Counted from the stretch's first letter, positions 8,538-16,851 are shown. The stretch: DNA of 32,367 nucleotides from Clostridium lacusfryxellense (GCF_018861735.1 NZ_JAHLEB010000054.1:1-32367); one strand, 5' to 3'. Notes: a model not told the origin generated them from the letters alone. Numbers and translations are program-made.

Positions 8538-9299
8538 TTATTTTGTCGTAATAACTTTTACACCTTTTTTTTCAAACTTTCCTAATAATTCTCTCTCTAC
8601 TTGATTATCTGTAATAATAATATCAACATTATCTAAATCTACTATTTTAGAAAATGAAACCATACCGAATTTACTATGATCACATACTACTATAGTTTGC
8701 TTTGCAATCTTTATCATTTCTCGTTTTGTGTTAGCTTCATTAATATTTGGAGTTGTTAATCCATTAATGATACATATACCATTAGTCCCTATAAAAGCTT
8801 TATCTACCCTAAAACCTTTAAGAGTGTTATCTGCCACAGGTCCTACCATTGCTCTAGTTTCCCATCTCAATGTGCCTCCTGTAACAATAACCTCTACATC
8901 TCGAATTTTAGCGAGTTCATATGATATATCCAATGAATTAGTTAAAACAGTTATATTTTTAGCTACTATATGTTTAACAATGCTTAAAGTAGTAGTCCCT
9001 GCATCTAGAACTATTGTATCTCCATCTTCTATTAGTGATGCTGCAAGTTTTCCTACAGATTCCTTCTCATCATAAAACTTATCTATTTTCTCTGAAAAAG
9101 TAGGTTCAAATTTAGTATTATCATTTAAGATTGCCCCTCCATGCACTCTTTTAATCAATTCATCCTCTTCCATTTCTTGAAGATCTCGTCTAATAGTTAC
9201 TTCTGACACTTCATACAGTTGTGATAAATCGCATACTTTTACTTTTCCATACTTGTTTAAACTATCTAATATTTTTGATTTTCTTTCTTCAGGAAACAT
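8538..9299 (-). CDS. fruR: DeoR-family transcriptional regulator of the fructose operon
   Basis: The 253-residue DeoR-type repressor has an N-terminal winged helix (RKSKILDSLNKYGKVKVCDLSQLYEVSEVTIRRDLQEM region, with the family signature VSEVTIRRDL near residue 30). Its C-terminal sugar-phosphate sensor domain contains DAGTTT and the DHSKFG loop. As first gene of the operon it likely represses its own transcription, releasing DNA when fructose-1-phosphate accumulates. The promoter and five phased operator-like repeats are directly upstream. Effector and name are inferred from context. Confidence 0.88.
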   Translation of the reverse strand: MFPEERKSKILDSLNKYGKVKVCDLSQLYEVSEVTIRRDLQEMEEDELIKRVHGGAILNDNTKFEPTFSEKIDKFYDEKESVGKLAASLIEDGDTIVLDAGTTTLSIVKHIVAKNITVLTNSLDISYELAKIRDVEVIVTGGTLRWETRAMVGPVADNTLKGFRVDKAFIGTNGICIINGLTTPNINEANTKREMIKIAKQTIVVCDHSKFGMVSFSKIVDLDNVDIIITDNQVERELLGKFEKKGVKVITTK

Positions 9300-9339
9300 A
9301 TTTTCTAATCTCCATTTTATTATATTTGAACTTTAAATG

Positions 9340-9388
9340 TTCGTTTATATTCGTTTTATGTTTCATTTGCTTTCGCTTATGTTCATCT
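9340..9388. promoter_or_regulatory. Probable FruR operator: five phased TTCRYTT-type repeats
   Basis: On the plus strand TTCGTTT, TTCGTTT, TTCATTT, TTCGCTT and TTCATCT start at 9340, 9350, 9362, 9372 and 9382, that is at 10, 12, 10 and 10 base steps, one helical turn apart. They lie between the -10 box and the fruR coding sequence, the right place for repression. DeoR-family proteins commonly bind such direct repeats. The repeat pattern is seen directly; the ligand protein is inferred. Confidence 0.65.
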
Positions 9389-9413
9389 TAATATATTCTG
9401 ATAACGATGTCAA
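9385..9413 (-). promoter_or_regulatory. Sigma-A promoter of the fructose operon
   Basis: TTGACA (9408-9413), a 17-base spacer and TAAGAT (9385-9390) are on the minus strand, about 85 bases upstream of the regulator start. The last operator-like repeat overlaps the -10 box. Confidence 0.75.
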
Positions 9414-9504
9414 TATAAATATTATAATTAAAATATTTTTTTTAATTGTCATAAACAAGAAAAAATAAGCCATCAATTTTATTTGAGCTTCTCTTAAAAT
9501 TAGT

Positions 9505-9532
9505 AAAAGCGAAGCCACTTGGCTTCGCTTTT
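9505..9532 (-). terminator. Terminator after the BFD-like gene
   Basis: AAAAGCGAAGCC and GGCTTCGCTTTT form a perfect 12-bp stem around an ACTT loop. The U run exists in minus-strand RNA, and the symmetric A/T ends make it usable in both directions. It lies 13 bases past the stop of the 2Fe-2S gene. Confidence 0.85.
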
Positions 9533-9545
9533 ATTTATTTGGATT

Positions 9546-9761
9546 TTATTTCTCTAACTCTTGTTTTAGTATTTCATTAATTTTAGGAGTACATCTATTT
9601 CCCTTACATCCACCTGAACCAGCACCTGTAACTCTTTGTATTTCCTCTAATGTTCTTGCACCATTTCGTATAGCCTTTTTTATTGTGGATCTTGGAACTG
9701 CTTTGCACAAACAAACCTTTGTGAGTTTATCCATTATCTCACTATTTATATTATTTTCCAT
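9546..9761 (-). CDS. BFD-like [2Fe-2S]-binding domain protein
   Basis: The stand-alone 71-residue protein carries four conserved cysteines in the bacterioferritin-associated ferredoxin pattern: CLC (residues 18-20) and CKGNRC (residues 53-58). Between them is the signature RNGARTLEEIQRVTGAGSGC-like stretch (here GAGSGGC). Such proteins bind a 2Fe-2S cluster and often act in iron release or as domains of redox enzymes. No bacterioferritin gene is nearby, so its partner is unknown. It follows tadA by 26 bases on the same strand and is probably cotranscribed. Confidence 0.85.
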   Translation of the reverse strand: MENNINSEIMDKLTKVCLCKAVPRSTIKKAIRNGARTLEEIQRVTGAGSGGCKGNRCTPKINEILKQELEK

Positions 9762-9787
9762 AATCTTTTCTCCTTTAATACTATTCT

Positions 9788-10228
9788 CTATCTTCTATCT
9801 TTAAAAAAATTAGTAAGTAAGTTACCGCATTCCTCATTATACATCCAATTTATCTCTGTCCAGTGATTTAAATCGTCATTTTGAATAACATTAATAACTG
9901 AGCCACAAGCCCCTACACTAGGATCAAACATCCCTATATATAGTTTTCTAAGCCTTGACTGTAATATGGCTCCCGCGCACATAGGACACGGTTCCAGGGT
10001 TACATACATATCACAACCAGTTAATCTCCAACTACCTGTTACATCACAAGCTTTTTTTATTGCTAGGATTTCTGCATGGGCAGTTGCATCTTGCAATGTT
10101 TCCCTTAAATTATGAGCTCTAGCAATTATTTTATTATCTTTAACTATAATAGCACCTACAGGTACCTCATTTAATAATAATGATCTTTTAGCTTCTTTTA
10201 ATGCTTCATTAATAAAATGTTTTTCCAT
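9788..10228 (-). CDS. tadA: tRNA-specific adenosine deaminase
   Basis: TadA converts the wobble adenosine (A34) of tRNA-Arg(ACG) to inosine. The zinc-dependent cytidine deaminase fold is shown by HAEILAI (zinc His and catalytic Glu) and PCPMCAGAI (two zinc cysteines). The start MEKHFINEAL at 10228 is preferred over an in-frame ATG seven codons upstream because AAAGGGGA lies 5-6 bases before it; length is then 146 residues. Its expected substrate, tRNA-Arg(ACG), is the gene interrupted at 16,888-16,932. Confidence 0.93.
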   Translation of the reverse strand: MEKHFINEALKEAKRSLLLNEVPVGAIIVKDNKIIARAHNLRETLQDATAHAEILAIKKACDVTGSWRLTGCDMYVTLEPCPMCAGAILQSRLRKLYIGMFDPSVGACGSVINVIQNDDLNHWTEINWMYNEECGNLLTNFFKDRR

Positions 10229-10350
10229 GTGTTCCCCTTTAAAATGCAAATTGTTATTTATTAATAATCCTATTTTTTATATTGTACTTCTCAATCAATG
10301 TAATTTCAATACATTTAGTTTTATTATACTGAAATTATATAAGAAAATAA

Positions 10351-10382
10351 AAAAACCAGCAAAAATTACTTTGCTGGTTTTT
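10351..10382 (-). terminator. Terminator of tRNA-Arg(CCT)
   Basis: AAAAACCAGCAAA and TTTGCTGGTTTTT form a 13-bp stem. The minus-strand transcript continues with a U run. It begins directly after the encoded CCA of the tRNA. Confidence 0.85.
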
Positions 10383-10383
10383 T

Positions 10384-10460
10384 TGGTGCACACGAGAGGA
10401 GTCGAACCTCCGACCTTCCCCTTAGGAGGGGGACGCTCTATCCAACTGAGCTACGGGTGC
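10384..10460 (-). tRNA. tRNA-Arg (anticodon CCT)
   Basis: The 77-base gene has encoded CCA. The D-arm is GCTC...GAGC, the anticodon stem TCCCC/GGGGA has loop CTCCTAA (anticodon CCT, reading AGG), and the T-arm is GGAGG-TTCGACT-CCTCT. The acceptor stem GCACCCG/CGTGTGC has a C5-U68 mismatch. All other arms are intact, so the gene is probably functional. Confidence 0.93.
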
Positions 10461-10566
10461 ATATATTATATTCTACTTAAATATAATATTACACTTTCAT
10501 AAGTATGTCAACCTATAGCCACTCTAAACCACAAATTTTTTATATTCTTATAAAGATTACAGTTCT

Positions 10567-10594
10567 TTGACCATTGTTTGGTAATTGATAGAAT
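10567..10594 (+). promoter_or_regulatory. Sigma-A promoter of the phasin-like gene
   Basis: TTGACC (10567-10572), 16 bases, TAGAAT (10589-10594), about 60 bases ahead of the start codon. Confidence 0.55.
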
Positions 10595-10653
10595 TTAAAT
10601 ACATGAAATAGTATATACTGTAGATAATATACTATTAATTGGAGGTGCTTTAA

Positions 10654-10968
10654 TTGAATAATGATATAAAGAACTTTTTTCTCGCTGGACTTGGCTCTGC
10701 GGCTTATACTTATGAAAAAGCTACAACCCTAATAGAAGACTTTGTACAAAGGGGTAAAATAACATTAGAAGAGGGTAAAGATTTATCTGAAGAGTTAAAA
10801 AGAACTGTAAAAGAAAAAAAAGAAATAAATACTTCGTTAGCAAAAGATAAAACTCCTTTGACAAAAGAAGATATAGCTTCGCTTTTAAAAGAAATGAACT
10901 TTGCAACTAAAGATGATATTGAAATTTTGAATGCAAGATTGAAGGCATTAGAAACTAACAATTCGTAA
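10654..10968 (+). CDS. Phasin-like / PhaF-type coiled-coil small protein
   Basis: The 104-residue charged helical protein starts with TTG at 10654, preceded by GGAGG at 8 bases. The first 40 residues (FFLAGLGSAAYTYEKATTLIEDFVQRGKITLEEGKDL) match the conserved N-terminus of phasin-superfamily proteins common in Clostridia. The C-terminal part is K/E-rich and likely coiled coil. In these bacteria no polyhydroxyalkanoate role is established. It precedes the UbiB-like kinase gene, as it does in other clostridia, but a terminator stands between them. Confidence 0.7.
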   Translation: MNNDIKNFFLAGLGSAAYTYEKATTLIEDFVQRGKITLEEGKDLSEELKRTVKEKKEINTSLAKDKTPLTKEDIASLLKEMNFATKDDIEILNARLKALETNNS

Positions 10969-10989
10969 ATTCACAAATGAAAGTCAAAT

Positions 10990-11023
10990 AAAAGTCCTAC
11001 TTTTTTTCTAGGGCTTTTGTTTT
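10990..11023 (+). terminator. Terminator after the phasin-like gene
   Basis: AAAAGTCCTA pairs with TAGGGCTTTT (one G-U) around a T-rich loop and is followed by GTTTT. It lies 22 bases past the stop codon and upstream of the UbiB-like gene. Confidence 0.65.
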
Positions 11024-11072
11024 AATGACATTTCAAAATGAAAATCTCTTACGTCTATAAGTGAGGTATAAA

Positions 11073-12674
11073 ATGCGACTAAATTCCGTTAATCGTTTTA
11101 GAGAAATTATTAAAGTACTTGGATCATATGGTTTTGGATACATAGTAGACTCTAAATTTAACAAACAAAATAAGTTACCTGAAAATTTAAGGAAAGCATT
11201 TGAAGAGCTGGGACCTACCTTTATAAAAATCGGACAAATATTAAGTACTAGACCAGATTTACTATCACCTGATTATATAGTTGAACTTTCAAAACTCCAA
11301 GATAATGTACTCCCAGAAAGCATTGAAACTATCGAGAAAATTTTTTACGATCAATTTTCTCTAACAACAAGTGAGTGTTTTGAAAAGTTTTATGAAAAAC
11401 CTCTCGCCTCAGCATCGATTTCTCAAGTACATGAAGCTGTATTAAAAGATGGTAGGATGGTTGTAGTAAAAGTTCAAAGACCAGATATTGCAGAGAAAAT
11501 GAAACTTGATATTAATATACTTATGCGCATAGTCAAGTTTACAAAGGCAAAATTTTCTGATGCATTAATTGACCCGCAGCAAGCTTTGCATGAAATACTT
11601 TTAATAACTGAACTTGAATTAGATTTTAAGAATGAGGTTAAAAACATAAATACCTTTAGAAACTTCAATAAGGATATCGCATTTTTATACGTCCCTTATG
11701 TAGTTGAAGGCTTGTCTAGTACTAAGGTATTAACTATGGAAAGAATTTACGGATTTAAGATAGATAATATGAAAAAGCTTGAAACTGGACATTATGATCT
11801 TGATGACTTAGGCAAGAAATTAGCTCTTTCTTACTTAAAACAAGTTCTGCAAGATGGTTTTTTTCATGGAGACCCACACCCTGGTAACATATTTATATTT
11901 GAAGGCAAAATTTGTTTTTTAGATTTTGGAATTATGGGTTGCTTATCAAATTCATTAAAATCAACACTAAATGATGTGATATCTGCGGTTGCCTTTAGCG
12001 ACATAAACAAAATGATCTCAGCTCTTTTATCTATAGGAATAAAAAAAGGATATGTAGATAGAAATAGGCTTTATGAAGATTTAGATTATCTTCTTTTGAA
12101 TTATCTTTCAGTATCGTTAAATAATATTCAAATTTCTGTTATGCTTTCTGAAATTTTCGATATAGCTAAGCAAAACAATATACGTCTGCCCCGTGATTTT
12201 ACTCTACTAATAAGAGCTCTCGTAATTCTAGAAGGTGTAATTGCAACCGTGGCTCCTGATATAAAAATAATTGATGTAGCTATCCCTTATGTAAAAGCTA
12301 ATAATAAATTTTCACCTTTTGCAAATTTAGATTTTGATACACTTCTTATTCGTTCATATTCATTTTTTAGAGACTCGTTTAGACTTCCAACAAAAATAAT
12401 AGAACTATCTGATAGTCTTATAACCGGAAGAGCTAAATTACAACTTGAGCATAAAAATTTAAGCACTCCTATAAGTGAATTAGTTAAAGGTATAAATCGA
12501 TTGGTTTTTGCTCTTATTATTTCCTCTACAATTATAGGGTCATCTACTATTTTAAATTCTAATATGGGCCCAAAAATATATAATATATCACTAATTGGTA
12601 TAACGGGATTTTTAGCCGCTGCATTTATGGGCTTTTGGTTATTGATATCTATTATTAAATCCGGTAAAATATAA
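11073..12674 (+). CDS. UbiB/AarF/ABC1-family atypical kinase-like protein, membrane-anchored
   Basis: The roughly 533-residue member of the UbiB family carries the family landmarks in order: the KxGQ motif (FIKIGQILSTRPDLL), the alanine-rich nucleotide loop (ASASISQVHEAVL) with the VVKVQRP lysine, the ExD motif (ELELDF), the catalytic loop HGDPHPGNIF and the metal site LDFG. Two hydrophobic helices at the C-terminus anchor it. UbiB proteins act in ubiquinone or other membrane lipid metabolism, probably as ATPases; Clostridium lacks ubiquinone, so the lipid role fits better here. The ATG at 11073 is favoured over GTG at 11061 because GTGAGG then serves as the ribosome binding site. The phosphatidylserine decarboxylase gene follows after 38 bases. 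Confidence 0.9.
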   Translation: MRLNSVNRFREIIKVLGSYGFGYIVDSKFNKQNKLPENLRKAFEELGPTFIKIGQILSTRPDLLSPDYIVELSKLQDNVLPESIETIEKIFYDQFSLTTSECFEKFYEKPLASASISQVHEAVLKDGRMVVVKVQRPDIAEKMKLDINILMRIVKFTKAKFSDALIDPQQALHEILLITELELDFKNEVKNINTFRNFNKDIAFLYVPYVVEGLSSTKVLTMERIYGFKIDNMKKLETGHYDLDDLGKKLALSYLKQVLQDGFFHGDPHPGNIFIFEGKICFLDFGIMGCLSNSLKSTLNDVISAVAFSDINKMISALLSIGIKKGYVDRNRLYEDLDYLLLNYLSVSLNNIQISVMLSEIFDIAKQNNIRLPRDFTLLIRALVILEGVIATVAPDIKIIDVAIPYVKANNKFSPFANLDFDTLLIRSYSFFRDSFRLPTKIIELSDSLITGRAKLQLEHKNLSTPISELVKGINRLVFALIISSTIIGSSTILNSNMGPKIYNISLIGITGFLAAAFMGFWLLISIIKSGKI

Positions 12675-12712
12675 ACTAAACTTATTAATCCTATAAAGAA
12701 GAGGTATTTGCT

Positions 12713-13597
12713 ATGATTAAATATTACAACAGAAAACAAAACAGATATGAAATTGAAAAGGTAGCTGGTGAAAAATATTTGAATTGGTCGTATTCCTCCC
12801 CTGCTGGAATTGGACTCGTTGAATTATTACTTAAGAAAAAGCTATTTTCAAAATTATATGGTTTTTATTGTGACACAAAAATAAGTTCTAAAAAAACAAA
12901 AGACTTTATCAAAACTTTTGACATAGATATGTCTATGTATGATAAGTCATATGATAAATATTCATCTTTTAATGATTTTTTTATACGGTCCTTGAAACCA
13001 AACTCGCGTTTAATTGATAATAATCATAACATATTAATCTCGCCTTGCGACGGCAAAATATCCGCCTATGAGGATATTAACTTAAATAACTTAGTTCAAA
13101 TTAAAGGTTTTACATATTCACTTAAAGAACTCGTAGAGGATGATGAAATATACAATCAGTACGATGGTGGCTCCTGTTTGATTTTTAGGTTATGCCCAAC
13201 AGACTATCATAGATTTCATTTTATTGATGATGGAGTATGTGGTGGCATTCATAAAATTAAGGGCCATTATTACTCTGTTAACCCTGTAGCTTTAAAAAAT
13301 GTAAAAAAATTATTTTGTCAAAATAAAAGAGAATGGAGTATTTTTCAGTCAGAAAATTTTGGCGATGTTATTTACATGGAAGTCGGTGCTACTTGCGTAG
13401 GTACAATTATCCAAAGTTATTCTCAAAGCTCTAAAGTTAAAAAGGGAGACGAAAAAGGATATTTCAAATTTGGTGGTTCCACTGTAATTTTATTTTTCAA
13501 AAAAGATACAGTTAAAATACATGAGGATTTAATAAACCAAACACAGTTAGGCTTCGAAACTTCTGTACTCATGGGCGAAAAAATAGGACTGAAATAA
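12713..13597 (+). CDS. psd: Phosphatidylserine decarboxylase proenzyme
   Basis: Psd makes phosphatidylethanolamine from phosphatidylserine at the membrane. The 294-residue proenzyme shows the conserved [11 protein letters not shown] block, [10 protein letters not shown] with the catalytic His, and the C-terminal self-cleavage site [10 protein letters not shown]. Cleavage before the serine leaves a pyruvoyl group, giving a large beta and a small alpha chain. It is probably cotranscribed with the UbiB-like gene upstream. A bidirectional terminator overlaps its stop codon. Confidence 0.95.
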   Translation: MIKYYNRKQNRYEIEKVAGEKYLNWSYSSPAGIGLVELLLKKKLFSKLYGFYCDTKISSKKTKDFIKTFDIDMSMYDKSYDKYSSFNDFFIRSLKPNSRLIDNNHNILISPCDGKISAYEDINLNNLVQIKGFTYSLKELVEDDEIYNQYDGGSCLIFRLCPTDYHRFHFIDDGVCGGIHKIKGHYYSVNPVALKNVKKLFCQNKREWSIFQSENFGDVIYMEVGATCVGTIIQSYSQSSKVKKGDEKGYFKFGGSTVILFFKKDTVKIHEDLINQTQLGFETSVLMGEKIGLK

Positions 13598-13613
13598 ATT
13601 TTCAGTCCTATTT
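13581..13613. terminator. Bidirectional terminator between psd and the chemotaxis gene
   Basis: AAATAGGACTGAAA pairs with TTTTCAGTCCTATTT. The T run follows on the plus strand and the A run makes it work on the minus strand too. It overlaps the psd stop codon and ends 3 bases from the stop of the convergent chemotaxis gene. Confidence 0.85.
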
Positions 13614-13615
13614 TT

Positions 13616-14968
13616 TTATATCTTAAATCTAGAAGTTATATCTATTAGTTTCTCGGCACTAATTTTATTTCCATTTGTAGCTTTCTTTATTTCTTCCATT
13701 TCATCTACAATATCACTACTCTTCTCCGCTATACTAAATATTCCTTGTGCACCCTCATTAACAGTACCTGCAACCTGCTCTATCGCAATCACAATTCCAT
13801 TTATGGATGTGTTCAACTGTTGTGATGTCTCATCAAATTCTTTCATGAACTTATTGAAATTCTCAGCATCATCTATATATTCTTTACCTGTACCCATAAT
13901 AATCTCATAATTTAAAGAAACCTCATCATCCATGAACTCTAACATTTTAAGTGAACTACTTGATAAATTTTTTACAGAATCATTTACAACCTTAACTACA
14001 TTTTGGATGTTAGCAGCTGTTGCTCCAGATTGCTCTGCTAGCTTTCTAACCTCATCTGCTACCACAGCAAAACCTTTTCCAGCTTCTCCTGCTCTAGCCG
14101 CTTCTATCGCAGCATTTAGCGCCAATAAATTAGTTTGGTTAGTTATATGAAGTATTGAAGTTGCAAGGCCATGTATTTCCTCTACAGCCTTTGAACCTTC
14201 TATTGCAACCTCTAACTGCTTCTTTATATTACTATAAAGCTTATCAGTTTCTTCCTTAGATCCAGTAGTCCCCATAGTAATTCCCATTGCCTTTTGAACA
14301 ATACTTTGAGCTATATTGGCTCCTTCTGAAGCTTTTCCAGCTATAGTATTAACCATAGTTTTCATCTCTCCTGAAGAAGCAGAAATTTCCTGAGCCGTCG
14401 CTGCGGTCTCTTCCATTCCAGCTGATAAACTCTCTGTTTCAGTAGAGCTTTCTTCTGCTTTTACTTTTAATAACTTCGTAAGTTCTTCAACCGTGTGCTC
14501 ATTACTGCTTATGGTTTCTGAGGCTACGATTATATCTTGTAATACATCTTTTAGCGTCTTTCTCATATTAACTATAGCCCTAGCTATAGTTCCAATCTCA
14601 TCATTACTTTTAGTTAGTTTTTCTATATTCTTGTCCTCGCTTAAATCAAGCTTAGAGGTTTTGTCAACTAATAATGTTACTTTTGTTAATGGATTTACTA
14701 TTACCTTTGATGCAATTACACCAGCTAATATAGAAAATATACCTGCAAGTACTGCTATTATTAATATTCTCTGCATCATTTGATTTAATGTTTGTCCACT
14801 TTCTTTAATATCCCCCGAAACAACTATATATGTAACAATAGAAGTAATCACCGTAGATATAAATATTAATGATCCAATGAGTAAAGGTATTTTTTTTCTA
14901 ATAGATATACCTTCTGTATTATTTTCACTCTTTTGTTTTTTTATAAGTTTCGAATCTTTAAAACTCAT
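13616..14968 (-). CDS. Methyl-accepting chemotaxis protein with almost no extracellular domain
   Basis: The 450-residue receptor has two membrane helices near residues 27-51 and 66-90, joined by only about 15-20 residues, so there is no extracytoplasmic sensor domain. A HAMP domain follows ([21 protein letters not shown] region), then the helical signalling domain with the highly conserved hairpin tip [20 protein letters not shown]. The C-terminal half signals to CheA/CheW. It may sense membrane or cytoplasmic state. The start has GAGGGGGG 5 bases upstream. A perfect 16-bp palindrome stands just before the ribosome binding site. Confidence 0.93.
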   Translation of the reverse strand: MSFKDSKLIKKQKSENNTEGISIRKKIPLLIGSLIFISTVITSIVTYIVVSGDIKESGQTLNQMMQRILIIAVLAGIFSILAGVIASKVIVNPLTKVTLLVDKTSKLDLSEDKNIEKLTKSNDEIGTIARAIVNMRKTLKDVLQDIIVASETISSNEHTVEELTKLLKVKAEESSTETESLSAGMEETAATAQEISASSGEMKTMVNTIAGKASEGANIAQSIVQKAMGITMGTTGSKEETDKLYSNIKKQLEVAIEGSKAVEEIHGLATSILHITNQTNLLALNAAIEAARAGEAGKGFAVVADEVRKLAEQSGATAANIQNVVKVVNDSVKNLSSSSLKMLEFMDDEVSLNYEIIMGTGKEYIDDAENFNKFMKEFDETSQQLNTSINGIVIAIEQVAGTVNEGAQGIFSIAEKSSDIVDEMEEIKKATNGNKISAEKLIDITSRFKI

Positions 14969-14983
14969 TTAGTCCCCCCTCAT

Positions 14984-14999
14984 TTGTGTTTAAACACAA
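14984..14999. promoter_or_regulatory. 16-bp perfect palindrome upstream of the chemotaxis gene (possible operator)
   Basis: TTGTGTTTAAACACAA is perfectly self-complementary and sits between the probable promoter (15020-15047) and the ribosome binding site. It would be in the 5' untranslated region or at the transcription start, typical of a repressor site. The binding protein is unknown. Confidence 0.5.
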
Positions 15000-15019
15000 T
15001 TGTAAACGTTGATGTATCT

Positions 15020-15047
15020 ATATTAACATAAAATTCATAGTTTGTAA
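15020..15047 (-). promoter_or_regulatory. Possible promoter of the chemotaxis gene
   Basis: On the minus strand TTACAA (15042-15047), 16 bases and TAATAT (15020-15025) resemble a sigma-A promoter. I do not see a clear sigma-D motility promoter. Confidence 0.4.
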
Positions 15048-15255
15048 TATGCTTTCTTATTATTTTTGTACTTTTCAACATATTTTACTGTATTTTTATA
15101 TCATTATAAATACATTGTATGTTTTTATAGCAAAAGCTATTTAATAAAAAAGCCCAAAATAAAAAACAGAGGTAATAAATTCTCTGCTTCCTTATCATAC
15201 TTATAAAAATCACCCAGTGCTTAATTATAATATCCATTGTTATTTAAATAATATT

Positions 15256-15319
15256 AAAAGTATTACTTAGTACTAATTTTATTACTTTTAGGGTAATAAA
15301 AAGTATTACTTTTATTACC
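15256..15319. repeat. AT-rich repeat cluster with a perfect 10-bp inverted repeat
   Basis: The 13-mer AAAAGTATTACTT occurs twice (about 15256-15268 and 15299-15311). The inverted pair GGTAATAAAA (15292-15301) and TTTTATTACC (15310-15319) encloses 8 bases. It lies in the 609-base intergenic stretch between the wall hydrolase and the chemotaxis gene, where I find no gene. Confidence 0.6.
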
Positions 15320-15374
15320 TTATATATACTGCAATCTTATATACATTATAATTTTTTTAATAAATACATTTACG

Positions 15375-15436
15375 AATTAATGTAAACATAAATTAATTGC
15401 TACATAGTTATATGTCATATTATGTTTACATTAATT
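15375..15436. repeat. 17-bp perfect inverted repeat with a 28-base loop
   Basis: AATTAATGTAAACATAA (15375-15391) and TTATGTTTACATTAATT (15420-15436) are perfectly complementary. There is no U run directly after either arm. It may be a protein-binding pair of half sites, an mRNA end structure, or the ends of a very small mobile relic. Confidence 0.7.
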
Positions 15437-15577
15437 TGTTCCAAAAAACAACCACACATTCTGGTACGTAAAATAAAATACCAATTATCCCATTGAATTG
15501 CACCCCTACATCTTTTTTAATTATTATCTGTCAATATAAAAATTATACTCCGTTACCCTGAAGATAGTGGCTCCTTA

Positions 15578-16306
15578 TTAGCACATTGATTTACGAAGAA
15601 TTGTATTTGATTCTACCTTTTTCAATCTAATTCTACGTCCATACGTAAAATCACTATTTAGTGACTGAATCCTAATTACAGCCCCAGTATGAGGTGCATC
15701 TATCATTTTATCATTTCCTACATATATTCCTACATGATGAGCAGGTGTCCCGAAAAATACCAAATCACCTGGTTGAAGATTAGCTCTAGATATAAGTTCT
15801 CCTACATTTTGTTGATCTTGCGATACCCTTGGTAAAGTTACACCAAAATGCAAAAATACATACTGTGTAAACCCTGAACAGTCAAATCCCACCGGGCTTG
15901 TCCCACCCCATACATAAGGAACTCCAAGAAAATTCGAAGCATACTCTAAAATTGGATTTGAAGTAACTTCAATAGAATTTCTTATTTCTTCTTGTTCAAC
16001 TTGATTTTTTAAATATGCAGAGCCTTCATTCTGTACTGCCTTCTGTGTATTAGGATTACTTTTTGTAGATACATTAAGAATTTGACCTACAAAAATTAAA
16101 TCATTCCATTTATTATTAGCTTTCATTAAATCATTTAATGATTCCCCATGCTCTTGTGCTATTACAGATAAACTATCCCCACTTTTCACAGTATAGGTAC
16201 TTGTTGTTAGTGTATCTGCAAATGCTTTTGCTGTTGTAATTTCTAAAATACCAATTGTCAATATTGATGTTAATAATATATATCTAAACCTCTTAAATTT
16301 AATCAT
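15578..16306 (-). CDS. Secreted LysM and NlpC/P60 peptidoglycan endopeptidase
   Basis: The 242-residue exported wall hydrolase has an N-terminal signal peptide (about residues 1-31, ending near AKAFA). A single LysM domain (YTVKSGDSLSVIAQEHG..., residues 38-80) binds peptidoglycan. The C-terminal NlpC/P60 cysteine peptidase has the nucleophile in GFDCSGFTQYVF and the histidine in HHVGIYVG. Such enzymes usually cut gamma-D-Glu to diamino acid bonds in stem peptides. A small membrane protein gene lies 44 bases upstream on the same strand. No terminator is obvious directly after it. Confidence 0.93.
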   Translation of the reverse strand: MIKFKRFRYILLTSILTIGILEITTAKAFADTLTTSTYTVKSGDSLSVIAQEHGESLNDLMKANNKWNDLIFVGQILNVSTKSNPNTQKAVQNEGSAYLKNQVEQEEIRNSIEVTSNPILEYASNFLGVPYVWGGTSPVGFDCSGFTQYVFLHFGVTLPRVSQDQQNVGELISRANLQPGDLVFFGTPAHHVGIYVGNDKMIDAPHTGAVIRIQSLNSDFTYGRRIRLKKVESNTILRKSMC

Positions 16307-16349
16307 TATATCCTCCCTGTGTTTTTAATAATTATTACCAATCAGATTG

Positions 16350-16523
16350 CTATTTATTAGATAAGCTTTTATAGGTTTTCTTCTTCAAAATATCTAAATC
16401 AACCTCTCTAACTTTAAAATAATATGTTATTATTCCTCCAATAACAAATATAAGTAAAAGTAATAATGTAATACTTGCTTCCAAAACCAGATTTAAAATA
16501 TTTAATATTTCCATCCCCTGCAT
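16350..16523 (-). CDS. Small single-pass membrane protein, function unknown
   Basis: This is a 57-residue product from the ATG at 16523, which has AGGAG 9 bases upstream; an in-frame ATG three codons earlier is too close to that site. It has one hydrophobic segment (about residues 15-37, ending GGIITYYF) and a lysine-rich C-terminus, predicting a cytoplasmic tail. I do not recognise a family. The ribosome binding site and position ahead of the NlpC/P60 gene support it as real. Confidence 0.55.
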   Translation of the reverse strand: MQGMEILNILNLVLEASITLLLLLIFVIGGIITYYFKVREVDLDILKKKTYKSLSNK

Positions 16524-16577
16524 ATAGATCATCTCCTAAATAATTCCTATTAGAGAGTATGTCCAATTAAATACTAT

Positions 16578-16715
16578 TTACTCATATTTTAAACATATTC
16601 TATTTTTAAACTTCATAAAAATATCTCGCTTAAGCTTACCCCCTAAATATAATCCTGTTATGCAAGTTAATATTTCTGTTATAGTCATAGACCATATAAC
16701 TCCATCTATACCAAA
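16578..16715 (-). pseudogene. C-terminal remnant of a MATE-family efflux transporter
   Basis: Reading leftward from 16715, about 46 codons encode FGIDGVIWSMTITEILTCITG followed by LYLGGKLKRDIF and a basic tail to a stop at 16578. FGIDGVIWSMPI(T/A)E-like text is typical of the last helices of MATE multidrug transporters. Upstream the frame has a stop and no transporter-like sequence, so only the tail survives. Confidence 0.5.
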
Positions 16716-16786
16716 AGTTTATTCTCCTAAAACCATATTCAATTGCTACTGATAAAGTTGAAAATTTATTTAAAAAAACGAGAAAA

Positions 16787-16813
16787 AAGCAGGTATTATA
16801 AAAATATCTGCTT
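16787..16813. terminator. Hairpin, possible terminator
   Basis: AAGCAGGTATT and AATATCTGCTT form an 11-bp stem (one G-U) around ATAAA, followed by a T/C-rich stretch on the plus strand and an A-rich stretch before it. It lies between the MATE remnant and the tRNA terminator. Confidence 0.45.
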
Positions 16814-16851
16814 TCTTCCCGTATTCTTCTTGTGTTTTATCAAAAAAGTGA

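Noticed and set aside
12287-12739. 150-codon minus-strand frame opposite the UbiB-like gene
   Set aside because: The plus strand encodes all conserved UbiB motifs and its membrane tail; the antisense frame has no family features.
15540-15577. Possible riboswitch fragment (ACTCCGTTACCC, then GGCTCC) near the wall hydrolase
   Set aside because: It lies downstream, not upstream, of the minus-strand hydrolase gene and does not show enough of any consensus I know.
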